Positions 1-11,290 are shown, counted from the first letter of the stretch. The stretch is 64,000 bases of DNA from Rhinatrema bivittatum (GCF_901001135.1 NC_042615.1:673372977-673436976), one strand, 5' to 3'. Notes: generated from the letters alone by a model not told the origin. Program-made: numbers and translations.

Positions 1-1008
1 ATAGGTGGCGATGTCCTTTCGTGGATTGCAAACTGGCTAAAAGACAGGAAACAGAGAGTAGGATTAAATGGGCAATTTTCTCAGTGGAAGGGAGTGGACA
101 GTGGAGTACCTCAGGGTTCTGTGTTGGGACCCTTACTGTTCAATATATTTATAAATGATCTGGAAAGAAATACGACGAGTGAGATAATCAAATTTGCAGA
201 TGACACAAAATTGTGCAGAGTAGTTAAATCACAAGCAGATTGTGATAAATTGCAGGAAGACCTTGTGAGACTGGAAAATTGGGCATCCAAATGGCAGATG
301 AAATTTAATGTGGATAAGTGCAAGGTGATGCATATAGGGAAAAATAACCCATGCTATAATTACACGATGTTGGGTTCCATATTAGGTGCTACAACCCAAG
401 AAAGAGATCTAGGTGTCATAGTGGATAACACATTGAAATCGTCGGTTCAGTGTGCTGCGGCAGTCAAAAAAGCAAACAAAATGTTGGGAATTATTAGAAA
501 AGGAATGATGAATAAAACGGAAAATGTCATAATGCCTCTGTATCACTCCATGGTGAGACCGCACCTTGAATACTGTGTACAATTCTGGTCGCCGCATCTC
601 AAAAAAGATATAATTGCGATGGAGAAGGTACAGAGAAGGGCTACCAAAATGATAAGGGGAATGGAACAACTCCCCTATGAGGAAAGACTAAAGAGGTTAG
701 GACTTTTCAGCTTGGAGAAGAGACGACTGAGGGGGGATATGATAGAGGTGTTTAAAATCATGAGAGGTCTAGAACGGGTAGATGTGAATCGGTTATTTAC
801 TCTTTCGGATAGTAGAAGGACTAGGGGACACTCCATGAAGTTAGCATGGGGCACATTTAAAACTAATCGGAGAAAGTTCTTTTTTACTCAACGCACAATT
901 AAACTCTGGAATTTGTTGCCAGAGAATGTGGTTCGTGCAGTTAGTATAGCTGTGTTTAAAAAAGGATTGGATAAGTTCTTGGAGGAGAAGTCCATTACCT
1001 GCTATTAA
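1..1008 (+). CDS. CR1 ORF2 reverse transcriptase, C-terminal 335 residues, intact
   Basis: This is the C-terminal part of the CR1 polyprotein, which nicks DNA and reverse-transcribes its own RNA at the target. The frame is open from base 1 to the TAA at 1006-1008. It shows SGVPQGSVLGPLLFNIFIND (RT motif 4) and then KFADDTKL, which carries the catalytic Asp pair. The CR1 C-terminal signatures LGVIVDNTLK, YHSMVRPHLEYCVQFWSP, RRATKMIRGMEQLPYEERL and LGLFSLEKRRLRGDMIEVFKI follow. The first in-frame Met is only at 94, but residues before it belong to the same protein (DVLSWIANWLKDRKQRV). The endonuclease and the first RT motifs lie outside the window. No stop or frameshift was seen, unlike all other CR1 copies here. 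Confidence 0.88.
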   Translation: MGGDVLSWIANWLKDRKQRVGLNGQFSQWKGVDSGVPQGSVLGPLLFNIFINDLERNTTSEIIKFADDTKLCRVVKSQADCDKLQEDLVRLENWASKWQMKFNVDKCKVMHIGKNNPCYNYTMLGSILGATTQERDLGVIVDNTLKSSVQCAAAVKKANKMLGIIRKGMMNKTENVIMPLYHSMVRPHLEYCVQFWSPHLKKDIIAMEKVQRRATKMIRGMEQLPYEERLKRLGLFSLEKRRLRGDMIEVFKIMRGLERVDVNRLFTLSDSRRTRGHSMKLAWGTFKTNRRKFFFTQRTIKLWNLLPENVVRAVSIAVFKKGLDKFLEEKSITCY

Positions 1009-1161
1009 GTTCACTTAGAGAATAGCCACTGCCATTAGCAATGGTTACATGGAATAGACTTAGTTTTTGGGTACTTGCCAGGTTCTTATGGCCTGGATTG
1101 GCCACTGTTGGAAACAGGATGCTGGGCTTGATGGACCCTTGGTCTGACCCAGTATGGCATT

Positions 1162-1188
1162 TTCTTATGTTCTTATGTTCTTATGTTC
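1162..1188 (+). repeat. CR1 3' tail microsatellite
   Basis: Three and a half copies of ttcttatg. In the CR1 clade such short 3' tandem repeats are used for target priming instead of poly(A). Confidence 0.85.
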
Positions 1189-1878
1189 AGTAGATGTGAT
1201 CAGAGAGAAATAGTCCTGAAATAAGCCTAGTGGCAGCTTTCAATAAAACCTGAATTGCATTTAACTATTCCTTAGGCAAACCAACATTTATAGAGTTGCA
1301 ATAATCTATTGGTTAATACAAAAGCTTGCAATTAAATTAATATATTAAGAACTTCTTGTCTTACTCTCTATTTTGTTTCATTCCTGCAGCAGCATAATAC
1401 TTAAAATTGTTGAATACTTATGTTTAGCTACTCCCTCCATGATGCACGTAAACAAAGAGGACTACTGTTTTGATTTTTCTCATTAGAAACTCAAGACTTG
1501 ACAGAGATACATGAACAGAATGAATATGACAATGGAAGAGTAGATCCAAGAAAAGATCGAAAAAAAAATAAGACCCACAAGATGAAGTCATAACACAATA
1601 TACACTTTTAAGCCATGTAAGTGTAAAAATAAAATATATAATGTGACAGGAAAGGACTGTTTCTCCATACTTCAGTTTTTTACTTTGAGATAATAGAGGC
1701 AAATAGGAAAATACTCAAGGAAAGAATTCAGTTCACCATTTCTGTGGTTTATATATAAATTTAATAATGGAATTAATTTTTAAAGCCATTTATCTGCATA
1801 TATCTTGGTTTTATGCATAAATGGCCGTTCTAAAAATTACATAAATACTTCACAAAGTCCAATCGGGAAAGACACAAA
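1189..1878. other. AT-rich intron, nothing recognised
   Basis: No gene or clear repeat was seen. The short open stretch on the minus strand at 1424-1702 has low-complexity composition and no recognisable motif. Confidence 0.5.
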
Positions 1879-2413
1879 GGGCCAGATTTTAAGAGGTACG
1901 CCCGATTTTATAACATGCACGTGCAGTCTCGCACACGTTATAAAATCCGGGGTCGGCGTGCACAACGAGGTGCACACTTGTGCACCTTGTGCGCGCCGAG
2001 CTCTAGGTGAGCCCCGATGGCTTTTCCCATTCCCTCCAAGGCCGCTCCGAAATTGGAGCGGCCTCGAAGGGAAATTTCCTTCCGCCCCTCCCACCTTCCC
2101 TTCCCTCCCCTACCTAACTCGCCCCCCCAGCCCTATCTAAACCCCCCTCACCTTTTTAAATAAGTTGCGCCTGCCTCTGGGCAGGCGTAGGTTGTGCGCA
2201 CCGGCTCAGTGCCGGCGTGAGATCCCCCAGCACGGCCGCTGTGCCGGATGCCTTGGTCCTGCCCCGCCCCTTTCACAAAGCCACCGGAACATACACACAT
2301 CCGGGGCTTGCGCACGTCGCCGGGCCTATGCAAAATAGGCTCGGCGCGCGCAGGAGCGGTTACGCGTGTAAATACTGAGGATTTACGCGCACAACCCTTT
2401 GAAAATCTGGCCC
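1879..2413. mobile_element. GC-rich miniature inverted-repeat element (gggccagatttt family)
   Basis: The element starts gggccagatttt and ends aaaatctggccc, a perfect 12-bp terminal inverted repeat. Inside is cgattttataacatgcacgtgc facing gcacacgttataaaatccgg, a second inverted repeat. Pyrimidine-rich GC sequence follows. Related ends and the same ttataacat-gtgc core occur at 18380-18775 and 22016-22568. No coding capacity. The 8 bases on each side do not match, so the superfamily is unknown. Confidence 0.7.
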
Positions 2414-3639
2414 AATTTCAACTAAAAACTTCTGAGTCGACCCACAACATTATATTCATATTAATGATTATATATTGCAACTATAAGGACCATCATGCCC
2501 TAACACAATACAGTGATACATAGTAAATAGTGAATGACAGCAGATAAAGATCAAAAGGTCTGTCCAGCAATTTTTTTTTATTTTGATAGCAACTGCTATC
2601 CATACAGGCTACCCCCAAACCTTCTCTTTTAGTACATAGGCCTTCTGCATAGTCATTAGTCCTATAGTTTCATTTAAATTGTGTACATTTTTTATTTATA
2701 TTGAGTTATTTTACTACTTCTGTTTATTTTGTTTAACCCCTTTGTGAACTCCAACATGGAATTGTGCATCAAAATTGTGCTTCTAATTCAGGGGTACTAC
2801 TCAGTGCGAACATCATTTCCATGTTTTCATTAACTGTTTGACCTACTTCATATTCATTTGGCCAATGTCTTTGTACAAATCAATTATCTGCATCAGATTT
2901 AAATGGGGCTCAAAAATGGTCACAAAATGTTCTAAAACTGACACAGGCTAAACACACATAAAAGTATGCAAATGACTTGGTTTGAATGTACTTTTAAGTG
3001 AACTGAGGAAAGCATTCCAGAGGAAAGTTAAAGTGAGCACTTACATGTGTACTTTTTTAATTTAAAATGTGCTTAAGTGTACATGCATATGTTGTTATAC
3101 TTTCCCAAAGAGAAGATGTATCTTTATGCAAATGGATGTGTTTATGTATTCAGCCAGTTACCCAAGTATTTTCAAAATAAACTTAAACATATGTTTGCTT
3201 TGAAAATATTCAGTAAAAGCGGAGTTATCAATGTACATGCAGACTTTACCACTATTCAGGTTCTTTGAAAAGTATCTTCAGTATGTGCAATACTTTAGGA
3301 GTTCTAGGATGTGGGGTAGCCCTTTAAACACAAAACATTGGGTCATATGATGTACTGTGTGGCAAAGGACATAGATCTTGAGTGCTTTGGGGGCTATTCC
3401 CTGCTTTTATATTTCAGTGTCTATACTTGTTGACCTTTTAGATTCTGGTACACCCCTTTGCTTCCTAAGCACTGAAAAATGTGACTCACTGACTTTTTAA
3501 GGCTTTTTATTGTTTGCAAAGATCAGAAAGGAAAGAGAGGGAAAAACACAAAAAAGCAAGATAGACAATGCATCATGACAAGGTCCCGCACCTCTGGGTA
3601 TCTGTAAACCCTGAGTAAGTGAAGTTGCTGCCGTAATGG
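2414..3639. other. AT-rich intron, nothing recognised
   Basis: No exon, RNA gene or clear transposon was seen. The open stretch 3077-3268 is short and has no motif. Confidence 0.5.
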
Positions 3640-4788
3640 TATTGGCTTTTGAAGGTACATTTGACAAGATATATAAAAAATTTGAAGAAAATAGTGGTCA
3701 ACTCTTGAAATTAAAATGCATCTGCAGGAGGCTTAAAATAAATTTAAGATGTGGATACTAAAAGTAAATAATTTGGAGGCTGAAGTCCTTCGCTTGTGGG
3801 GCATAACAAAGCTCATTAACTGAGAAATTAGAACATTTAGAAAATCATTCAACAAAACTGTCTGTTTCTTTGGCTTACCTGAAGCAATCTCTGATTAACA
3901 AAACACATGGAGATAACCTGCATGGAGTGGCAGTTACTACCATAAGCAAATTGCTGGGCAGACTGGATGGACCATCTGGTCTTTATCTGCTGTCATTACC
4001 ATGTTACTCCTCTCTGGAAATTTTGGAGACATAGTTACCGGAGGTATTAAAGTTACCACCCAAACAGGGCCCCCTAAGAGTGGAGAGGGCTCACAGATTG
4101 GGCCAAAAAACTGACAGATGCAAACAGATCATGAGTTGTGATTGTAAAAATATTACATTTTTCACCGAATTTTCAAAATTTGGTGGGTTAAGGAATAATG
4201 GGTGTAAATGATGAGAGAAGGGTATTGGGGATTTTTAGAGGGGAGGTGGGTGAAATGGACATAAAGGGAAAGAGATGAGGGGATTCAGACAAAGTGGGGA
4301 ATGGGGACTATCTCAGCAGGGGAGTTGATAAATATTTTTTATTTTAACCTATCTCTGTTTATTCCGCGTTGTGCAAACTGTGTGGATGCCTAGACTGGGT
4401 GGCCTCTTACAGGTTTTATTTTAAGATCAGACTGTTTAATTTAAACAAACTTGCTTTTTTTTAAATAATTAATACTCTACACTGTGCTATAGCAAACTTG
4501 TATAACTCATTCTGTAGTTAAGATATAAAATATTAAAAGCTTTGAGATGATAGAACTCAGATGTGATAGTGTTACAAGAAACTAAACTAGATGGCAATGA
4601 ACACCTTAAGCTTTGCCATTTCTGGGAGACACAAAGCAGGAGTAGCTATGTTAATCCATAAACATGTACCTTTCATTATGTTTAGGACAATATAAGATCA
4701 GAAGTTATATATTTGATTGTCAAAGGTACATTATTTGGACATCCTATTGCTTTCTGTAATATATATTCTTATAACATAACCCTTGCTG
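3640..4788 (+). pseudogene. Decayed L1-like LINE: ORF1 and start of ORF2 endonuclease
   Basis: Translated piecemeal, 4010-4120 gives LEILET*LPEVLKLPP and VERAHRLGQKTDR, matching the ETWLPEAL...IERAHWLG region of the L1-like ORF1 at 50066-50992. At 4560-4780 it gives DVIVLQETKLD, then EVIYLIVKGTLFGHPIAFCNIY, matching the LQETHL...GRFILITGKLNGKDITIGNIY endonuclease segment at 48400-48760. Stops and frameshifts are frequent. The order ORF1, spacer, ORF2 is kept, and the ORF1-to-ORF2 gap again exceeds a few hundred bases. A CR1 3' tail (3905-4010) has landed inside ORF1. Confidence 0.65.
3905..4010 (+). mobile_element. CR1 3' tail of the second subfamily, inside L1 ORF1
   Basis: The segment ggataacctgcatgg...gctgggcagactggatgg matches the 3' end of the CR1 at 38340-38420. 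ORF1-like translation resumes right after it, so it is a short 5'-truncated insertion. Confidence 0.6.
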
Positions 4789-4844
4789 TAATTACACGAT
4801 GTTAGGTTCCATATTAGGAGCTACCACCCAGGAAAAAGATCATT

Positions 4845-5173
4845 CTCTGCGATAACTTATGATAGAACTAGTCTGTGGTTGTAGTTGCAATCACATTCAC
4901 AACTAGCTTTTGTTGTGACGGTGGTTGTAATTATAACTACAACTTTTGTTGAATGTTTTGTTGAATATTTACCTAGTTTTTATTATTATTTATTATTTTT
5001 GTTGCTGACTGGTTCGCTTATTTATTCCGCTAACCTTACTGTTCCTAAACTTCCTTTCCCCCCCCCCCCGCCCCGTTCTTTGTATTTTCATCCTGCTGTT
5101 ACAATGTAAACCGATATGATGTTGCCACGAATATCGGTATAAAAAAGTTTATAAATAAAATAAATAAATAAAT
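4845..5173 (+). mobile_element. L2 LINE 3' tail, truncated copy
   Basis: Ends aatgtaaaccgatatgatgt, then a hairpin partner atatcggtata, then ataaataaataaat. The same end occurs at 16308 and 27910. It interrupts CR1 sequence between the equivalents of positions 410 and 425. A C11 run lies at about 5060. Confidence 0.75.
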
Positions 5174-5763
5174 AGTGGATAAAACATTGAAATCGTTGGC
5201 TCAGTGTGCTGCAGCAGTCAAAAAAGCAAACAGAATGTTAGGAATTATAAGGAAGGGAATGGTTAATAAAACAGAAAATGTCATAATGCCTCTGTAACAC
5301 TCCATGGTGAGACCACACCTTGAATACTGTGTACAATTCTGGTCACCACATCTGAAAAAGATATAGTTGCGATTGAGAAGGTACAGAGAAGGGCGACCAA
5401 AATGATAAAGGGGATGAAACAGCTCCCCTATGAGGAAAGTCTGAAGAGGTTAGGGCTGTTCAGCTTGGAGAAGAGACGGCTGAGGGGGGAGATGATAGAG
5501 GTCTTTAAAATCATGAGAGGTCTTGACTGAGTAGATGTGAATCAGTTATTTATACTTTTGGATAATAGAAGGACTAGGGGGCATGCCATGAAGTTAGCAA
5601 GTAGCACATTTAAAACTAATTGGAGAAAATTATTTTTTACTCAACGCACAATTAAGCTCTAGAATTTGTTTCCAGAGGATGTGGTTAGTGCAGTTAATGT
5701 AGCTGGGTTTAAAAAAGGTTTGGATAAGTTCTTGGAGGAGAAGTCCATTAACTGCTATTAATC
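5174..5763 (+). pseudogene. CR1 reverse transcriptase C-terminal pseudogene
   Basis: Encodes the same C-terminal segment as positions 430-1008 (ALKSLAQCAAAVKKANRMLG, LEYCVQFWSPH, YEESLKRLGLFSLEKRRLRG) but with in-frame stops and at least one frameshift. It is non-functional. Confidence 0.8.
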
Positions 5764-5838
5764 AAGTAGACTTAGGGAATGACCTCTGCTATTACTGGCA
5801 TCAGTAGCATGGGATCTTCTTAATGTTTGGGTACTTGT

Positions 5839-7595
5839 TGTTCTGAAACCAAAGGAGGGAGCACTAGGGGCGCTCCCAGTTCCAAGGAGGTGTACCCTTG
5901 GGCCATGATGTGCCCGCAGAGGGTTCTGGGAAGCACCAAGGCAGGTGAGGAGTGCCCAAGCACGGGCGGACAGGCTGGAGATGAGTGGCCCTAGCCTCTG
6001 CCAAACCTAACGCATCAGAGAGACCCAGAAATGCAATGGTGGTCTCTGGAGTAGCCCTCCATCCTCTCGATAGCCCTTTCGGACTTGCCGCATGGGAGCA
6101 GCAAATGCGACAGGACAGACAGTGGCTGAAGGGTGAAGACATCAGACATGGACTCAGACGTGGACTCAGGAATGAAGAAGGATTCAGAAGGAGTGCTGCC
6201 ACGCCATGCGCCCTACACAGCCAGTCCTGGTTGGTCGCGTACCACGTTGGCGGCGAAGCAGACAACAAGCTGACATCGACTCAAATACCTTAGAGTTCCA
6301 GATGGCGGTGAGTACTGAAGGAAAGGAAGGCGGTCATCTTGAAATCCGAGATGAAGGACGTCAGGATAGATGGATGAAGGTCTATCAACTCCTGGCAGCC
6401 ATGTCCTGGACTGACTCTCGGGAACCTGGCGTGATCGATGCACCTGACAGGTCATTAGAAGGAAGGCGAAACTTCTGACCCGGCGTGGAAAACGTATCTG
6501 AAGGTATCCCAAAGTTGGACTGAGGAAGGACTACAAGGAGGTGCTATCTGGAACCAGGAGCATGATGATGATCAGATGGAAGACATGGAGAATCCTTGGT
6601 CACGATGGATGGACTTGTTCCACCAAGCGCCCTACACAACCCAGCCGGGATGGTCATAGACCACTCAGACCACTGCGCGCCCTACAAAACCCAGCTGGGC
6701 TGGTCTCAGACCACGCAGGGACGGAACAAGTGGAGCTTCAGAGACTTGGAGACATCAGGACTTGGAGACATCAGTGAAGACCAGGATGGAGATATGGGAC
6801 AAGACAAGAGACCAGGACGAAGTCACGGGATCCCATGAAGAACAGAGTGCCTAGGAAGAGCTGAAGATGAGGAGTCCCAAGGAGGACTGACTCCTTGCAA
6901 AGGCAAAACTGGAATGACGCAGAGCCCTTTTATAGGGCTAAAGAGGAAGACTCCCACTGTGATGTCATCAGATGGAGTCCAGGAACCACTCCCTCGCTCG
7001 CCCTTTAAGAGAGGGAGATAGGCACGGCCCCGCGCCTAAGGGAGGAGGAGTGCAGGACCATGGAGAGTGGCGCTCCAACCGCTGAAGACGCAGGAGCAGG
7101 GCTAGGCCGTGGACAGGCCCCGACGCTAAAGGCGGCTCCCTGCCAGAGGTAGGGAGACAAAAGATGGCTCCAGCCGCCGGGAAACACCAACACCTGCGGC
7201 CTCCGGGCCGTGAAGAGGAGTGGCGAACGTCAACGACCCCATGCCACATAAAGAGAACAAGGGCGGCCTCCAGGCCGCAGGCATGCGGTTCCAGCCACGC
7301 AGAAGGGGCGGCGAAGCGGCGGCCTCAGGAAACCACAGCATGAGCAGCTCCTGCCACGGGAGACCACGTGGGCAGCCTCCAGGCCACAGAGAAGACATAA
7401 CATTGGCGGCTTCATGCCACAAACAAAGCAGCATGATGGCGGCAGCCTCCAGGCCGCGAGGGAACAGCAGCAGCCTCTGAGCCACGTGGAAGCATGGCAG
7501 CCCAGCCCGCTGGCAGAGGGCATCAGGGATACAGGCAGGATGGCAGAGAAGGTGAGAGGCTGCCCATAGCTCCAGCTGTGAGCATCATCGCAACC
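5839..7595. mobile_element. Long solo-LTR-like insertion in CR1
   Basis: The CR1 sequence gggtacttgc is interrupted here. The flanks cttgt (5834-5838) and cttgc (7596-7600) form a 5-bp duplication with one change. The insert begins TGTTCTG and ends CGCAACC, close to the TGTT...AACA ends of the other LTRs. A TATA-like cttttatag lies at 6926-6934 and gtgatgtcatc at 6959, the same order as ggtttaaatac then gacgtcatc in the LTR at 36416. No gag or pol is present. At 1757 bp it is long for an LTR, partly because of internal GC-rich repeats (gcgccctacaca...cccagc at about 6205, 6628 and 6678; cctccaggcc units at 7260-7480). Confidence 0.65.
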
Positions 7596-7706
7596 CTTGC
7601 TAGGTTCTTGTGGCCTGGTTTGGCCTCTGTTGGAAACAGGATGCTGGACTTGATGGACCCTTGGATTGACCCAGCATGGCAATTTCTTATGTTCTTATGG
7701 TCTTAA

Positions 7707-8089
7707 AATAGTATTTCAGAATTTATTCACATCATAATGTGAAAATATGTATTGCATTTTTTCAATATTCTTTAGAGAAATGATTTGATATAAACACAAA
7801 AAATTATCAAACACCAAAGAAGATCCCAACTCCAGCTGGAATTTAACTAGCTGCTTGTTAACTTCACTTGCCAGCACAGGAACTCTCCCTCAGACCAAGA
7901 TTTGTCTGGGCTCAGTTTTATCAAGCCCCAGGGAGAGATTCCACCAGGTAACAAATAACCTGCCTCTTATGGCAATTGGTGATCTTCTGTACCTTTGTGC
8001 TAGTAGATTTTCAAATATTTCCTCTGTTACTGGAACGATTGTCCTATCTTAAGGACTGAGACTGAGGATGCTTGCTTGCTTTCATATTT
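7707..8089. other. Intron, nothing recognised
   Basis: No motif or repeat was identified. An open stretch at 7855-8052 is short and unsupported. Confidence 0.45.
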
Positions 8090-8520
8090 CTACACTATTT
8101 TAGTATTTGGGTCCATTGATACAATTAAGTACACTTGATGGCCTATTATGGTAGCTGTATGGATGTAATCATGATCAATTTCAATACTACCATCAGCTCT
8201 AGGAATGTACAATCCCAGCATGCATTGGTTCTAATAAATTAGCTGGTGGGCATGGAGGAGTGTTCTTGTTTTTATGTCCAGTTCTTCAAGATATTTATTA
8301 GGCCAGTCTACTATTCCAAATCTGTATGATAATGCAGGAATTGCAAGCTGATTAATAGCTTGTATCTTATTTCATGCTGTTAAGGCACTCTTCAATATCA
8401 GCTTCACTTTCCTATAGTAATATTTACTGATCTTTTCTCTCAATAATTTATGCTGAATTTTTCCACTTGCCTCTACTCCTAGATATTTATGGAACATACA
8501 CCTTCCTGCAAGTTGGTGCT
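8090..8520 (-). pseudogene. LINE reverse transcriptase C-terminal fragment (R4/Dong or Rex6-like)
   Basis: Read on the minus strand from 8510 downward, the product is CMFHKYLGVEASGKIQHKLL, REKISKYYYRKVKLILKSAL, a stop, then NKIQAINQLAIPALSYRFGI, VDWPNKYLEELDIKTRTLL and finally LYIPRADGSIEIDH. This is the end of the reverse transcriptase and start of the downstream domain of LINEs that carry the ...IKHKEMKEKI...AINTLAIPVL... pattern, distinct from CR1, L2 and L1. There are stops and no complete domain. The assignment to R4/Dong/Rex6 is from memory of the motif order and is less sure than the assignment to a LINE. Confidence 0.65.
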
Positions 8521-9240
8521 CTCTGCACACCTTCATGTCCCATTACTGTACAGACAATTTTTCAGAGAGTGACTGTAACTTTAGACAAGCAGTTTGATGT
8601 AACCTGTTTACTGAGTAATGAGTATTCAACTCTCTTTGGTGGGGTATGGGTTGCTTGTTCAATAATTACTTCACTGCCACCTTCAGAGAAAGCAAATTTC
8701 CTTACAATAAACAATGTTCTTTGTAGATAGCAGAATGAATTAGACATGCTACATACCCACCTGCATCCTGGAGAGTCAAGTATTTAGGTAGACTTAGCTC
8801 CAAAATCAACTGAGGGAACTCATGAGGCAATACCTGTGCAGGAATCCCCTCACATGCTCAGCAGAGCAAATGCTTTATGAGTTTAGGGAGAAGGGTCTGT
8901 TTGGCACTGACTGATAATGTCACTGACATGTCATGGCTAATTCATCCTGCTGTCTACAGAGAACACTATTTATGGTAAGCAAACTTGCTATTCTCGTTCA
9001 CAATTTTTTTTCTTATTCCAAACCTGTTGTAAAACAGCCCTTAAACAGCCCTTAAACAATAACAATAATGTAGCAAGGACTGATCAACAGCCCAACACAA
9101 AGAAAAAAAAACACCCAAAAAAAAACCCATCATCACAAGCAGAGACTGCGGTTTGTCACAGAAATCTGGGTTTGAACTTTTTGCATTCAAGTTGTTCATT
9201 CATCGATGGCATATTGTTTAATCAAAGTGGTTCATACAGT
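8521..9240. other. Intron, nothing recognised
   Basis: Both strands were read; only a short duplicated phrase (acagcccttaaacagcccttaaac at 9036) was seen. Confidence 0.45.
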
Positions 9241-9261
9241 ATCAGTGATTTAAAGTTTGGA

Positions 9262-9400
9262 GCCCCTGAGGCAGCGGCTACAAGCTGCGAAACTCGGCCT
9301 GAGTCGGGCATTTCACTTGAAACGTCTCTGCATCAATAAAGTATTGAAAAAGATTAAGGCATCTATTTCTTTTGTGCTCACCTGACGGTATCATAGATCG
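9262..9400 (+). mobile_element. Penelope-like element 3' end with hammerhead-like fold
   Basis: The block cccctgaggcagc...gctgcgaaactcggcctgagtcgggc can form stem I (gccc/gggc), stem II (gcagc/gctgc), then gaaac, then stem III (actc/gagt) ending in gtc. It is followed by a run into aataaagta. The same layout ends the Penelope-like element at 21110-21160 and occurs at 59790-59840. No ORF remains. Confidence 0.55.
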
Positions 9401-10690
9401 CCTACCTCTTTGCTTTCTTTTACTTATTTTTTGGACAATGAGTAGGGAAGCATTCAGAGGCATGGCATTGGGAATGTATTCCAACACTGATTTGTAGGCA
9501 GGCGTACTCACAGTACTTACTCTTGAAATGTTAATGATCACGCTATTCCCGAACAACTCCTCTCCCATATCTCACAGCCCGCTGTTCCACCAAGGAAATG
9601 GGAGGGGGGAAATGTACAGTTCCCTCCAAGTTCCTTATCCTTAGCTTCTGCTGAATGTTTGATGTGGTCATCCAACAAACTCTCTACACTTAGGCAGGAC
9701 TTGAAAAACTCTTCATGTTTGTTTAATTTTCCAACTTTGGATCTTTCCAGATAAGAACATTTAAATGCTACTGAGAGTACACATGGGAAAAGAAAATCTA
9801 ATATTTATTCTTTATTGGAAACAGTTACAGGCTGCAGATAGAACTCCATTATACATGTTCCATACAATCCCCTTTCCTATTAAGCACTCCCATTTAAACA
9901 CATACCCTTCCTACACATTAACTATTCCTTCCTACACATGAAATATTCCTTCCTACACATTAACTATTCCACTACATCTTGTCCTCAAGGAGCACTGTCT
10001 TTGGCTGGATTCTGTGCCGGAGTCTTGAGAAAACTAGTGGGTTTGAAAGTGTAGAGGTGTGAGGGAGGTCATATTGAGCTACTTTCTCTAAAGCCTTGGG
10101 ATACGCCCCTAGCAATGGCTCCCTCTCTTGTCACCCCTCAGCCCAGTAACCTACTTACTGTTACCTCTCTCAATATTTAAAGCTGTGGAGCTTGAAATAT
10201 TATGGCTCTAAACCCTTTTATCAATCCCTGGGTTCTCCCAGTCATCACACAGACACTCCAAAATATTAAAACACAACATTTATTTCCTTGTCTTTTAGTT
10301 CCACAACTGGGTTAAAAATTCATCTCAACAGTAGCAGGGTTTAGCTTCAATACAAGGCTTTACTGCTTGTTAGGGCCTGAGACAGAGTTAATGGCTGAAA
10401 GAAACATTTACCTTGCCACAAATAGCTTCTATTACTCTTTAGTAACTGCATTCACAGATTAAGGTTCCAAAAATATCCCCCACTCTAGGGTTTTCCAATA
10501 TACTTCTTTAATCAAACCTGCAGGTACTGTACCTAGTACTTTCCTTTCCCCAAACTTGGCTTTTCCTAGCAGACTACCAATTAGGGCAGTTCTGCAAACA
10601 TCAATCTTTCTGCAGCAGTGTTCTGGTTAATAAACCACCCTTCAACACATCCTTGTTAGTTTCAAAGACTCCAGAGCAGTACTCTTGATT
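9401..10690. other. Intron, possible minus-strand LTR remnant, small tandem repeat
   Basis: No coding sequence was recognised. From about 9780 to 10648 the composition (inverted polyadenylation-like and TATA-like words, end at cttcaaca) resembles an LTR read on the minus strand, but no target duplication was found. It contains the 21-bp repeat listed separately. Confidence 0.3.
9906..9968. repeat. 21-bp tandem repeat, three copies
   Basis: Units ccttcctacacattaactat(t) at 9906, 9927 and 9948. The middle one differs at four bases. Confidence 0.85.
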
Positions 10691-10694
10691 CTTG

Positions 10695-10768
10695 TTTGAT
10701 GCTTGTAAACCGTTGTGATGGCTTTACCGAACAACAGTATATAAAACTCAACAAATAAATAAATAAAT
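10695..10768 (+). mobile_element. L2 LINE 3' tail fragment
   Basis: The phrase tgcttgtaaaccgttgtgat and an ataaataaataaata end match the 3' ends at 16308 and 27910, with more divergence. Confidence 0.65.
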
Positions 10769-10974
10769 ACACACTTTTCCTGGCAGGAATTCCTTAAGAA
10801 TACTCTGAGCTGCACCCAGGGCCAGCACAACCCACTGTGCTAACCATGCACTTGCACAGGGCAGTGGATCTGTGGGAGTGGCTGACTGGGCCACCCACAG
10901 CCAAAATGGAATGAAGGCTGCAGGGCTGCCTGACACACTATACCCTGCCGGTGGCAGAAGTATAGAAAAGGCTG

Positions 10975-11290
10975 GCAGACTGCCTGCGACATAGGAGCCG
11001 CTAAAGAAGGCTTGCAGCTCAGATTTAGTTATAAGATTGGGCAGAGGTAACCTAAACTGCTGCCTGATCCGATGCATCAAAAGGTTGATCTCCTGAGTGA
11101 GCAGCATTTGAATGATGTCATTTGCTGCCGTGGAGATAAATTTATTCAAATGCATTCAGCTCCCGTGAGAGAGATTTACCTGTTGATGCATTGGATCAGG
11201 CAGGGGTTTGGGTTACCTCTGCCCAATCCGATAACTATATCTGAGTCAACAAGCCTCCTTTAGTGGTTCCTATGCCATGGGCAGTCTACC
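10975..11290. repeat. Fold-back element, about 150-bp inverted arms
   Basis: From cagactgcc...cataggagccgctaaagaag on the left, the sequence is repeated in reverse complement on the right (ctcctttagtggttcctatg...ggcagtct). The match includes ttataagattgggcagaggt against its partner near 11215. The arms are about 80-85% identical by eye and separated by a short centre near 11130. There is no coding content. It could be a DNA transposon remnant or two inverted copies of a repeat. Confidence 0.75.

Larger units (their letters stand above)
1..1188 (+). mobile_element. CR1 LINE, 3' part, cut by the window edge
   Basis: The left-edge sequence is open in the reverse transcriptase frame (positions 1-1008). 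A short 3' UTR follows, then a tail of repeated ttcttatg ending at about 1188. The tail and the phrase cttgatggacccttggtctgacc recur at 7640, 23340 and, reversed, at 28130, so they mark one CR1 subfamily that is abundant here. Because the frame is unbroken, this is the youngest-looking CR1 copy in the window. Confidence 0.9.
4789..7706 (+). mobile_element. CR1 LINE split by an L2 tail and an LTR
   Basis: Three blocks align in order with the CR1 at 1-1188: 4789-4844, 5174-5838 and 7596-7706. The first covers acacgatgttaggttccatattagg; the second runs from aaaacattgaaatcg to gggtacttg; the third carries gatgctggacttgatggacc and the ttcttatg tail. The coding part has several stops (for example a TAA at the start of the YHSMV segment) and a lost base in HLKKD. 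The two interruptions are separate later insertions. Confidence 0.85.

Noticed and set aside
7126..7682. Minus-strand frames of 119-150 codons
   Set aside because: They run through the GC-rich repeats of an LTR and into the CR1 tail, with no domain.
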